From assembly GCA_018055865.1 (NCBI GenBank), contig JAGPGR010000038.1, forward strand, positions 1 through 11,318: a DNA stretch of 11,318 nucleotides. Reading direction: 5' to 3'. Under the pieces are notes generated by a model. It saw nothing but the letters and a program-made list of their open reading frames with translations, was not told the DNA's origin and searched no databases. The first letter of the stretch is position 1, and each line of letters opens with the position of its first letter. The position numbers and the translations under genes are program-made. This document shows positions 1 through 6,287 of the stretch, piece by piece. Origin of the DNA: Paludibacteraceae bacterium. Lineage in GTDB: Bacteria; Bacteroidota; Bacteroidia; Bacteroidales; Paludibacteraceae.

Positions 1-23
1 GTCCGTAAAGTGATATAATTGGT

Positions 24-1490
24 TCATTTTGAAATAGATAGTAGGAATTCCTCCATTTTTTTTGTGGTAGCTGAAAGTGAGCTGGCGTTCGGATTGTTGA
101 CTATGATGGCAAAAGCAAACTGTTTTCCGTTCGAACTGATGTAACCGGCATAGCTTTTTACCCGGTTGAATGTACCGCTTTTGGCCTGTACTTTTCCATC
201 AAGTGCCGTGTTTTTCAGAAAATTTTTCAGTGTTCCGGATTTTCCGGCCACCGGGAGCGAAGATTTGAAAATGGCGCTGTTTTTCGATTTGTCCATATAC
301 GTGAGCAAACCGACCAAAAAATTGGCTGATACTGCATTTACAGGAGATAAACCCGAACCATCATACTGATAAAGTTCACTCACGGGTAATCCTTTCGACT
401 GCCAGAAACGGCTTATTCGCTTTGCAGCATCAGTGGAGGATGCGGGTTTTCCACCTTGCAAAGCTAAATGACGGAAAAGATGTTCCGCATAATGATTGTT
501 GCTGTTTTGGTTTATTTCTTTGATCATTTCGCTCAAAAAAGGCGACTTATGGGTGTAAATCACTTTTCTATTGCCCGAAGGAACTTCATCGGTGGCTTTT
601 CCGCTGACAGAGATGCCGGCCGATTTCAGTTTCCATAAAAAATCGCGTGCCAAAACTAATCCCGGGCGCGGGATATCGCCTTTTATACGGAAAACAGGTT
701 TGTTTGCCGGAATTTCACCGTAAATACTGCGCTGGTTGTCGGAGGGAGCCCCGTAAAAATAGGCACTGTCGAACCGAATGGCTGTGCTTTTCAGGTAATT
801 TTTGAATGTAAGTTCGGGAATGGAAGGTGTTATTTTTATTATTTCAGGAGTTGTGCCTGCTGCCCCCGATTTCAGTTCCATTTCGAAGGTGTTGTCTTTG
901 TAGGCAATGCCGTAAGCGCCTGCTGCAAAATAATTTCCGATATCCTCCCAAAGCCATTTGGGATTGACGCCTTCAGTATCCAGGGCAGTTGCATCGGCTA
1001 TTACATCGCCGTTAATCTGCCTGATTCCGGCTTTTCGTACGGCTGTAACCCAGTCGGTAAGAAAAGCTGCATTCCCGAGTTTCGAAGAACCCAACGTGGG
1101 ATCTCCGCTGCCGTGAATGTATAAGTTTCCATTCAGAATGCTGTCGGGAGTAATGCTGCCGTCTGTTTGCAGTGTTGTAGTGAACTGATAGCCGGCACCC
1201 AGCAATTCCAGCGCGGCAGCAGTTGTGACCAGCTTCATGGTAGAAGCCGGGATGGTTGCATTACCCGAACGAAAAGTGAGAACTGCTTTGTTGGTTTTCA
1301 GGTCTTTGACCGAAATGCTGATGTTGGCATTTCGGTGCAGGTTGTTGTCAATAAAGACGGAAACGGGATTTTGAGCAAAAGCAGATAAGCAGAAAAATAG
1401 AAAAAAGAATAAGAAGCCCCCTAAATTCCCCCTAAGGGACTTTCTATGACTGCTATTTGTTCGATTTTTACGATAGAAATCAAGTCTCAT
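24..1490 (-). CDS. dacB: D-alanyl-D-alanine carboxypeptidase/endopeptidase, PBP4 family (peptidase S13)
   Basis: This 488-residue protein is a penicillin-binding protein of the PBP4/DacB class, which trims or cleaves peptidoglycan peptide cross-links in the periplasm. All three active-site motifs are visible: SxxK at S83-T-M-K86, SxN at S330-N-N332, and a KTG-type box at K437-S-G439 inside AKSGTF, with Ser replacing the usual Thr. The long insertion between SxxK and SxN is typical of class C PBPs. The N-terminus is a Sec signal peptide with a very hydrophobic core (residues 26-38, FLFFFLFFCLSAF) and a likely cut after AFA (39/40). C34 has no lipobox context, so a lipoprotein is unlikely. The n-region of about 25 residues is unusually long and is partly encoded by an interspersed repeat (1415-1444). 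No other ATG lies before the hydrophobic core, so this start is the only good one. The gene has its own promoter-like sequence and lies 167 bases downstream of pdxB on the same strand. Family assignment is firm; the balance of carboxypeptidase and endopeptidase activity cannot be read from sequence. Confidence 0.95.
   Translation of the reverse strand: MRLDFYRKNRTNSSHRKSLRGNLGGFLFFFLFFCLSAFAQNPVSVFIDNNLHRNANISISVKDLKTNKAVLTFRSGNATIPASTMKLVTTAAALELLGAGYQFTTTLQTDGSITPDSILNGNLYIHGSGDPTLGSSKLGNAAFLTDWVTAVRKAGIRQINGDVIADATALDTEGVNPKWLWEDIGNYFAAGAYGIAYKDNTFEMELKSGAAGTTPEIIKITPSIPELTFKNYLKSTAIRFDSAYFYGAPSDNQRSIYGEIPANKPVFRIKGDIPRPGLVLARDFLWKLKSAGISVSGKATDEVPSGNRKVIYTHKSPFLSEMIKEINQNSNNHYAEHLFRHLALQGGKPASSTDAAKRISRFWQSKGLPVSELYQYDGSGLSPVNAVSANFLVGLLTYMDKSKNSAIFKSSLPVAGKSGTLKNFLKNTALDGKVQAKSGTFNRVKSYAGYISSNGKQFAFAIIVNNPNASSLSATTKKMEEFLLSISK
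1415..1444. repeat. Degenerate Bacteroidota interspersed repeat inside dacB
   Basis: A C-rich stretch (AGCCCCCTAAATTCCCCC, then TAAGGGACTTTC) stands out from the AT-rich surroundings. It resembles the short CCCCTAAAT...CCCC...GGGGACTT elements I know as common between genes in Bacteroidota genomes. It contains a small TCCC/GGGA inverted repeat (1427-1430 and 1436-1439). Here it is read through as part of the dacB signal-peptide n-region. Related degenerate copies are at 1597-1644 and 4507-4548. Family membership is by eye. Confidence 0.6.
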
Positions 1491-1532
1491 TTTACAAGTA
1501 TTTATTGTCTTAAAAAGCCAAATACATTACTA

Positions 1533-1562
1533 CAAAATTAAAGCTGAGGGTTACTTAACAAA
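1533..1562 (-). promoter_or_regulatory. Probable dacB promoter (Bacteroidota type)
   Basis: Read on the minus strand, TAATTTTG (1533-1540) matches the -7 consensus TAnnTTTG exactly, and TTTG (1559-1562) matches the -33 box. The spacer is 18 bases, one short of the usual 19-21. It would give a leader of roughly 35 bases before the dacB ATG. Confidence 0.6.
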
Positions 1563-1596
1563 CATACAACAATAAGGTGTTGTGCATACCAAAATT

Positions 1597-1644
1597 TCTC
1601 CTTCAAATCCTCTCGCTGACAAAAGGGAGTAATTCGGGAGGGTT
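1597..1644 (-). repeat. Degenerate interspersed repeat downstream of pdxB
   Basis: Read on the minus strand this begins TAACCCTCCCGAATTACTCC, passes through a CAGCGAGAGGA segment and ends AAGGAGA. It shares the CYCCC, CAGCGAG and GGA blocks in the same order with the repeat at 4507-4548, which suggests a common family. It starts 13 bases past the pdxB stop codon, so it could form a weak 3' hairpin (CTCC/GGAG). No U-tract follows, so a terminator role is uncertain. Confidence 0.45.
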
Positions 1645-1657
1645 ATAGTGCTGGTAT

Positions 1658-2743
1658 TCATGGGGCAAAAAACACTCCGAACTTTTTTTCGAATCCTTCA
1701 GGTAAATAGCCCAGGTAAGCTTTCGGTTCACGGCGAATCGGGTATCGAGAACGCTGAAGTTCGAAAGTTGCCGGTGATGACTTCAATAATTCGCTGTCAG
1801 CCAGTATGTTGTATGATTCCAGAAAGAAACTGGAAATGCTGTGATTGCTAAAATCAACGTCCAGTCCTTTCGGTAAATCGTTCGGCTGCCAGTGGTCAAG
1901 CCCCAGCTTGAAAAAACGACTCACAGATTGCACACTTTGTGTTGAGGCATTGGCTTTGCCGTCGGCCGAATAGCCGGCAATGTGAGGAGTGGCGATAAAA
2001 GTATCGTACAATAATTCCAAATCAATATCCGGCTCATTTTCCCAGCAGTCCAGCACTACATCGGCCACCAAACCGTTTTTCATTGCATTTTTCAGAGCTT
2101 TAGTTTCTACTACTTCACCACGTGATGCATTGATAATGATTGGCTTACGTCTGAGTGATTTAAAAAAATCTTCATCGGCCAGATGAAAAGTTTTATCAAT
2201 ACCTTCGTAATTCAGAAACGGATGAAAAGCAATGATATCAGCCTGTTCGGCAATTTCTTTCAACGTAACGAAATGCTGACTACCTTCACGGCGGGCACGC
2301 GGCGGGTCGTTCAGTAATATTCTCAACCCGAATATGTTGGCTAATTTTTCTACCCTGGAGCCCACATTGCCCACACCCACTATTCCAATCGTTTTTTTGC
2401 TTAATTCCATGTTGTTTCTCTCCGCCAGCAGGCAAAGCACGGAAGCCATGTATTGTGTTACCGAGAGTGCATTGCAGCCGGGAGCGTTGGTCCATTTTAT
2501 CCCGTTTTCGTCACAGTATTTAGTGTCAATGTGGTCGTAACCTATAGTGGCAGTTGCGATAAATTTTACCTGCGAACCTTCCAGCAGCTCGCGGTTGCAT
2601 GCTGTTCGGGTACGCACTATCAGCGCATCGGCATCCCGTACCGTATCAGGCGTCATTTCCCTGTAAGTGAGGTATTTCACTTCCGCTGTCTGCTCCAAAG
2701 CACCCTGAATGTAGGGGATGTTTTTATCTATAATTATTTTCAT
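1658..2743 (-). CDS. pdxB: Erythronate-4-phosphate dehydrogenase (PdxB)
   Basis: PdxB oxidises 4-phospho-D-erythronate to 2-oxo-3-hydroxy-4-phosphobutanoate, the second step of DXP-dependent pyridoxal 5'-phosphate synthesis in the cytoplasm. The 361-residue protein is a D-isomer-specific 2-hydroxyacid dehydrogenase. It has the NAD-binding GVGNVG loop at 123-128 and the catalytic triad R208 (in NASRGE), E237 (in ENEP) and H254 (in ATPHIAGYS), numbers that coincide with those of E. coli PdxB as I recall them. The N-terminal KIIIDKNIP, the AxIGxDHID segment near 65-73 and the PGCNA segment at 88-92 are typical of PdxB rather than of SerA. The extra C-terminal domain (about 280-361, containing RYPIRRE) matches the PdxB dimerisation domain. 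The usual H-x-PL substrate-side segment reads FHPFLN here (173-178). The start is the only ATG near the conserved N-terminus, about 40 bases behind a good promoter. The flanking genes have no obvious B6 role. Confidence 0.95.
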   Translation of the reverse strand: MKIIIDKNIPYIQGALEQTAEVKYLTYREMTPDTVRDADALIVRTRTACNRELLEGSQVKFIATATIGYDHIDTKYCDENGIKWTNAPGCNALSVTQYMASVLCLLAERNNMELSKKTIGIVGVGNVGSRVEKLANIFGLRILLNDPPRARREGSQHFVTLKEIAEQADIIAFHPFLNYEGIDKTFHLADEDFFKSLRRKPIIINASRGEVVETKALKNAMKNGLVADVVLDCWENEPDIDLELLYDTFIATPHIAGYSADGKANASTQSVQSVSRFFKLGLDHWQPNDLPKGLDVDFSNHSISSFFLESYNILADSELLKSSPATFELQRSRYPIRREPKAYLGYLPEGFEKKFGVFFAP

Positions 2744-2791
2744 AAAACATCTTTGGTTTTAAAAAGAGAAAAATATTTCGTTTTTCAACTG

Positions 2792-2823
2792 CAAATTTAC
2801 TCGAAAAAATGCTTAACAGTAAA
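2792..2823 (-). promoter_or_regulatory. Probable pdxB promoter (Bacteroidota type)
   Basis: On the minus strand TAAATTTG (2792-2799) matches the TAnnTTTG -7 box exactly. TTTA (2820-2823) matches three of four bases of the -33 TTTG, with a 20-base spacer. The predicted leader is about 40 bases. Confidence 0.6.
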
Positions 2824-2861
2824 TATATTTTCGGAAATATCCAAAATTGAATCAAATTGAT

Positions 2862-2869
2862 TATTTTTG
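2862..2869 (+). promoter_or_regulatory. Probable -7 box for the hydrolase/PH-domain genes
   Basis: TATTTTTG is an exact match to TAnnTTTG. No good TTTG is present 19-21 bases upstream. Transcription would start near 2875, which excludes the upstream in-frame ATG at 2847 and supports the hydrolase start at 2889. The leader would be very short, roughly 14 bases, and A-rich. Confidence 0.45.
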
Positions 2870-2888
2870 CATAATTTTAAAAAGTGAA

Positions 2889-3677
2889 ATGACAGAAAAG
2901 GGTTATTTGAAAATAAATGATTATCAACTGTTTTACAGGTATTTAATTGACAAAAAGAATCCGGCTGAGCCTGTCCTGATTTTTCTGCACGATTCGTGGG
3001 GATGCACAGAGATGTGGGAGGATTTTCCGGAAAAAATAGCAGAATTATTTGGCCTGAATGCCCTGATATACGACCGCCGGGGGTTCGGAAAATCATCTCC
3101 TTTCGCACCCGAACCGCGCACAAAATACTATCTTCATTATTCGGCCGATGAGTTGATAAATGTGATGGACGCACTGAAAATAAAAAAAGCGATGCTCTAC
3201 GGTCACAGCGATGGCGGATCTATTGCCCTGATAGCTGCAGCAGTGCAACCCGAACGTTTTCAGGCCATTATGGTGGAAGGAGCACATAGTTTTGTGGAGG
3301 AAAAAGGGAAAGCCGCCGTGCGTGAGAGCCGCGATAAAGCCCAAACCAATTCGTTGCTTCAGTCGCTCGAAAAATATCACAGTGACAAAACGGCAGAAGT
3401 TTTCAGAAAATGGCACGAAACCTGGCTCAGCGATTTTTTTACAGACTGGACCATCGTTCCATTGCTCAAAAGCATCCAATGCCCCGTTCTGGCTTTCAGG
3501 GGTGAAAATGACCCGTTTGACACTATCGGCCAACTGAATGTGCTGGAACAGGAAATACCTTCGCCGATTACTGCTAAGGTAATCTCAAACGCTGCTCATA
3601 CGCCCCGAAAAGAGAACGAAGCAGAGACAATGAAACTTATCCGGCTTTTCCAATCAACTATTTCACCAATCAACTAA
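2889..3677 (+). CDS. Alpha/beta hydrolase, substrate unknown
   Basis: This 262-residue cytoplasmic protein (no signal peptide) has the alpha/beta-hydrolase fold order. There is an oxyanion-hole loop LHDSWG (33-38, with HD in place of the usual HG), then YDRRGFGKSS (61-70), then the nucleophile elbow GHSDGG with S107. The probable acid is D208 in GENDPF and the probable base is H237 in NAAHTPR. An insertion between the elbow and the acid (about 135-190, rich in charged and aromatic residues) would form the lid. The family includes esterases, C-C bond hydrolases and haloperoxidase-like enzymes, and nothing visible picks one. An in-frame ATG at 2847 would add 14 residues, but the -7 box at 2862-2869 lies inside that extension, so 2889 is preferred. 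The gene is 11 bases upstream of the PH-domain gene and probably cotranscribed with it. Confidence 0.85.
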   Translation: MTEKGYLKINDYQLFYRYLIDKKNPAEPVLIFLHDSWGCTEMWEDFPEKIAELFGLNALIYDRRGFGKSSPFAPEPRTKYYLHYSADELINVMDALKIKKAMLYGHSDGGSIALIAAAVQPERFQAIMVEGAHSFVEEKGKAAVRESRDKAQTNSLLQSLEKYHSDKTAEVFRKWHETWLSDFFTDWTIVPLLKSIQCPVLAFRGENDPFDTIGQLNVLEQEIPSPITAKVISNAAHTPRKENEAETMKLIRLFQSTISPIN

Positions 3678-3688
3678 TACACAAAAAA

Positions 3689-4069
3689 ATGGGAATATTT
3701 TCATCATTAATGGGCAATGCCGGCTCCATCGACCGTGAAAAACTGGAAAAAGAATACGGCAAACTGCTGACAGAAAATGAAGTAATTGAACTAGGCTTCA
3801 AACTCCTTCGCGATACGTTTATTTTTACGAATAAACGGATGATTATGGTAGATATACAGGGTATTACCGGAAACAAACAGGAGTATTTCTCGGTACCTTA
3901 CAAAAGTATTTCCCGTTTCAGCATCGAAAGCGCCGGAACATTTGACCTGGAAGCCGAACTGAAAATCTGGATTTCAAGCGAGCAACAGCCAAGCATCCGA
4001 AAAAACTTTACACGCTCCGTTGATGTGTACGAAGTGCAGAAAGTACTGGCGCATTATGTTCTGAAATGA
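3689..4069 (+). CDS. Small bacterial PH-domain protein (YvbH-like)
   Basis: The 126-residue protein resembles the bacterial pleckstrin-homology family represented by YvbH/DUF1696 (bPH_1). Visible hallmarks are an N-terminal amphipathic segment (MGIFSSLMGNAG), a GFKLLRDTFIFTNKRMIMVD core (near residues 36-55) whose FTNKR is the strongest family signature, then SVPYKSISRFSIESAG, and a strand ending in ELKIWIS. A C-terminal helix follows (about 112-125, VYEVQKVLAHYVL). There is no signal peptide or membrane segment. Members form small beta-barrels, often ring oligomers; their ligand and cellular role are not established. It follows the alpha/beta hydrolase by 11 bases, which suggests one transcript. 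The 84-base gap to folB makes shared transcription with folB possible but unproven. Confidence 0.8.
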   Translation: MGIFSSLMGNAGSIDREKLEKEYGKLLTENEVIELGFKLLRDTFIFTNKRMIMVDIQGITGNKQEYFSVPYKSISRFSIESAGTFDLEAELKIWISSEQQPSIRKNFTRSVDVYEVQKVLAHYVLK

Positions 4070-4153
4070 CCTCTGTCAACCTTAAAAGTGCAGTCCGGGG
4101 TTGTCGTTTTAATCAGTATTTACATCTTTAATATTCCCGTTCAGGGGGCAATC

Positions 4154-4516
4154 ATGTCTGTAATAACTTTAAATAAAATGAAATTCCACGCCTACCACGG
4201 TTGTCTGGATTTTGAAAAACGGGATGGAAATACCTTTCTGGTAAATCTGACCATGGAATTGGATACTGAGAAAGCCGAAATTTCAGATAAACTGGAAGAT
4301 ACGCTCAATTATCAGGATGTGTACGATGTGGTAAAACGTGAAATAGAAATTCCATCCAACCTGATAGAGCACGCTGCAAGGCGGATTTTTGATGCTTTAA
4401 TTGGAAATTTTCCTCAAATAATTCACCTGAATTTACGCTTGTCCAAACTCAATCCGCCGCTCGGAGGCGATGTGGAGAGTGTGAGTGTGGAACTGGATAA
4501 AAAAGCACCTCTCTAA
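4154..4516 (+). CDS. folB: Dihydroneopterin aldolase (FolB)
   Basis: FolB converts 7,8-dihydroneopterin to 6-hydroxymethyl-7,8-dihydropterin and glycolaldehyde in folate synthesis. The 120-residue product has the normal FolB length, with AYHGC (13-17) and the active-site residues in the expected places: E21, Y53 (in LNYQDVY), E72 (in LIEHAARRI) and K98 (in LRLSKLNPPLGG). These correspond to E22, Y54, E74 and K100 of the Staphylococcus aureus enzyme as I recall it. An in-frame ATG at 4088 would add 22 hydrophobic residues (VVVLISIYIF...) that FolB proteins lack. The core fold begins at MSVITLNKMKF, so 4154 is chosen. The last codons (APL) and the TAA stop fall inside an interspersed repeat (4507-4548). 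No strong promoter is visible in the 84 bases upstream, so it may be read from the hydrolase/PH transcript. Confidence 0.93.
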   Translation: MSVITLNKMKFHAYHGCLDFEKRDGNTFLVNLTMELDTEKAEISDKLEDTLNYQDVYDVVKREIEIPSNLIEHAARRIFDALIGNFPQIIHLNLRLSKLNPPLGGDVESVSVELDKKAPL

Positions 4517-4548
4517 CTCTCCCCAGCGAGGAGAAAACCTCTGGGAGA
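4507..4548 (+). repeat. Interspersed repeat supplying the folB stop codon, possible 3' hairpin
   Basis: The sequence begins CACCTCTCTAACTCTCCCC, then CAGCGAGGAGAAAACC and CTGGGAGA. It resembles the C-rich CTCTCTAA...CTCCC...GGGAG elements common in Bacteroidota intergenic DNA. TCTCCCcAG (4518-4526) pairs with CTGGGAGA (4541-4548) as an 8-bp stem with one bulged C and a 14-base loop. A shorter alternative is TCTCC/GGAGA (4518-4522 and 4530-4534). No T-run follows, so termination is only possible. The repeat's own TAA (4514-4516) is the folB stop. Confidence 0.55.
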
Positions 4549-4677
4549 TTACAAATGGTACAATGAAATAGAATTAGGAGGCTCATTGAAAGAGAAATTA
4601 TTGAATTTCTATGTAGGGTGATATCGTTAATCATCTATTCATCAATAGTTCATTTTAAATCGTAAATTGAATAAATC

Positions 4678-6210
4678 ATGACTGATACAATCTCATCTAA
4701 ACATCCGAAAGGACTCTATTTTATCTATACCGTTGCCATTGCTGAGCGTTTTGGATATTACGGCATGCGGGCGCTGTTCGTGTTGTATATGATCAAAGCG
4801 CTGATGATTGATAAAGAACTATCGTCGGTTATTTACGGCAATTATACCGGATTGGTGTACCTTACACCGCTTATTGGCGGCTATATGGCCGATAGATACT
4901 GGGGTATGCGCCGTTCGATGTTTTGGGGAGCGGTGATGATGGTTGTCGGGCAGTTGTTCATGTTTCTGAGCGCTGTGTATTTTCAACAGGTAGAATTAGC
5001 CAAATGGCTGATGTACATTGGGTTGGGTGGACTGATTTTCGGTAACGGTTTTTTCAAACCGAATGTTACCACTTTTGTCGGACAGTTGTATGAACCCGGC
5101 GACCGTCGTCTCGATTCGGCATATACCATTTTCTATATGGGTGTTAATCTGGGAGCTTTCGTTTCACCTTTGGTGTGCGGTTATCTGGGCGATACGGGCA
5201 ATCCTGCCGATTTCAAATGGGGATTTCTGGCTGCCGCAGTAGTTTCGGTGCTGTGTCTGCTTATTTATGTTTCCCAAAAAGAAAAATACCTGACAGGTCC
5301 TGACGGGAAACCGCTGGGCGTGGAGCCTGCAGCCAAAAACAAAACGTCGGATGAAGATCTGAAACCGGCTGTAAAAGTTACTTTTAAGGAAATGGTTCTC
5401 TGGCTTTTCGGAGCTGTGGCATTATTTATTGCTCTCATTTACTCTTCGGATTTTGATGCAATCGGCTCTTTTATCTATACCGCATGTATTATAGTACCCG
5501 CTTTTGTGATTTCGGATAAATCGCTCACCAAAGTAGAGCGACATCGGATTGCGGTGATTTATATCATTGCCTTTTTCGTCATTTTCTTTTGGTCGGCCTT
5601 CGAGCAGGCGGGTATTTCGCTCACTTATTTTGCGGAAGAACAGACCGAACGAAATCTCCTCGGATGGACCATGCCCGCCAGCTGGTTTCAGTCGTTCAAT
5701 GCAGTGTTTGTGGTATTGTTGGCGCCCCTTTTTGCCAGGTTGTGGGTAAAACTGGGTCAGAAAAACATGGAACCGGCATCTCCCGTGAAGCAAGCCATAG
5801 GACTATTCCTCCTTTCCACCGGTTATTTACTTATTGCATTGGGAGTTCGGGGTGTGGAGCCGGGAATGAAAGTAAGCATTCTGTGGCTTACCGGCTTATA
5901 TTTTATCCACACAATGGGTGAACTTTGTCTTTCTCCCATCGGACTTTCAATGGTTAATAAACTGGCTCCCATCCGTTTTGCATCTCTGTTGATGGGGGTT
6001 TGGTATCTTTCGATGGCTACAGCCAATAAGTTTGCCGGAGCACTGAGCACACTGTATCCCGAAGCCGGAAAAACCAAAATGTTGCTCGGTTTTCAAATTA
6101 CCAATCTGTACGAATTTTTCATGATTTTTGTAATTATCTCAGCGGTTGCTGCTTTGATACTCTTCGGACTATCCAAATGGCTTCAGAAACTAATGCATGG
6201 AGTGAGATAA
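4678..6210 (+). CDS. POT/PTR-family oligopeptide:proton symporter, variant ExxER motif
   Basis: This 510-residue inner-membrane protein of the major facilitator superfamily should import di- and tripeptides, or related substrates, with protons. Hydrophobic segments run through the whole length, consistent with the 14-helix bacterial POT layout. Family signatures include ERFGYYGMR (23-31), GGYMADRYWG (67-76), GNGFFKPNV (122-130) with the helix-4 Lys K127, FFWSAFEQAG (303-312) with E309, and HTMGELCLSPIGLS (411-424) with E415. These align with K126, E300 and E400 of PepTSt. The first Glu of ExxER is missing: the motif reads A20-I-A-E23-R24, so the E22 equivalent of PepTSt is Ala, while R31 (PepTSt R33), Y27 and Y28 are kept. 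A polar loop at about 200-235 links the helix bundles. The ATG sits at the family's normal HPKGLYF start. I see no convincing promoter in the 161 bases upstream. The gene converges on the phosphoesterase gene. Confidence 0.93.
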   Translation: MTDTISSKHPKGLYFIYTVAIAERFGYYGMRALFVLYMIKALMIDKELSSVIYGNYTGLVYLTPLIGGYMADRYWGMRRSMFWGAVMMVVGQLFMFLSAVYFQQVELAKWLMYIGLGGLIFGNGFFKPNVTTFVGQLYEPGDRRLDSAYTIFYMGVNLGAFVSPLVCGYLGDTGNPADFKWGFLAAAVVSVLCLLIYVSQKEKYLTGPDGKPLGVEPAAKNKTSDEDLKPAVKVTFKEMVLWLFGAVALFIALIYSSDFDAIGSFIYTACIIVPAFVISDKSLTKVERHRIAVIYIIAFFVIFFWSAFEQAGISLTYFAEEQTERNLLGWTMPASWFQSFNAVFVVLLAPLFARLWVKLGQKNMEPASPVKQAIGLFLLSTGYLLIALGVRGVEPGMKVSILWLTGLYFIHTMGELCLSPIGLSMVNKLAPIRFASLLMGVWYLSMATANKFAGALSTLYPEAGKTKMLLGFQITNLYEFFMIFVIISAVAALILFGLSKWLQKLMHGVR

Positions 6211-6219
6211 ATTTTTTTG

Positions 6220-6287
6220 AGTTCTGAGTTTGGTGTATATAGTTTTGAGCAGCATTTCTCAAAACTCAAAACTCAAAACTCAGAACT
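6220..6287. terminator. Nested inverted repeat between convergent genes, possible bidirectional terminator
   Basis: The outer arms AGTTCTGAGTTT (6220-6231) and AAACTCAGAACT (6276-6287) are perfectly complementary over 12 bases. Within them AGTTTTGAG (6241-6249) and CTCAAAACT (6258-6266) form a perfect 9-bp stem with an 8-base loop. The structure fills the gap after the transporter stop and overlaps the phosphoesterase stop codon (6286-6288), a suitable place to end both transcripts. The stems are AT-rich, and no U-tract follows in either direction (the T-run at 6212-6218 precedes the hairpin on the plus strand). It is therefore not a textbook intrinsic terminator. Confidence 0.45.
6258..6285. 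repeat. Four-copy heptamer tandem repeat (CTCAAAA)
   Basis: Three exact copies of CTCAAAA (6258-6264, 6265-6271, 6272-6278) are followed by a variant, CTCAGAA (6279-6285). The copies form the right arm of the nested inverted repeat. Because CTCAAAACT recurs in three registers, the left-arm AGTTTTGAG (6241-6249) could pair with any of them. Confidence 0.9.

Noticed and set aside
1373..1490. DacB as a lipoprotein because of the Cys in its signal peptide
   Set aside because: The Cys sits in LFFCLS without a lipobox, and a clean AFA cleavage site follows.
2847..2888. Earlier ATG giving the hydrolase 14 extra residues
   Set aside because: An exact -7 box (2862-2869) lies inside this segment, so the transcript would start after it. 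The fold begins at the 2889 start.
4100..4128. Possible folB promoter (GTTG with TACATCTT)
   Set aside because: The -7 box matches only part of TAnnTTTG and the spacer is 17 bases; too weak to list.
4088..4153. A 22-residue hydrophobic N-terminal extension of FolB that looks like a signal or membrane segment
   Set aside because: FolB proteins are cytosolic, about 120 residues, and start at the strand beginning at 4154. The extension matches no part of the family.
4517..4677. Promoter search upstream of the POT transporter
   Set aside because: No segment combines TTTG and TAnnTTTG at acceptable spacing; nothing beyond the repeat could be supported.
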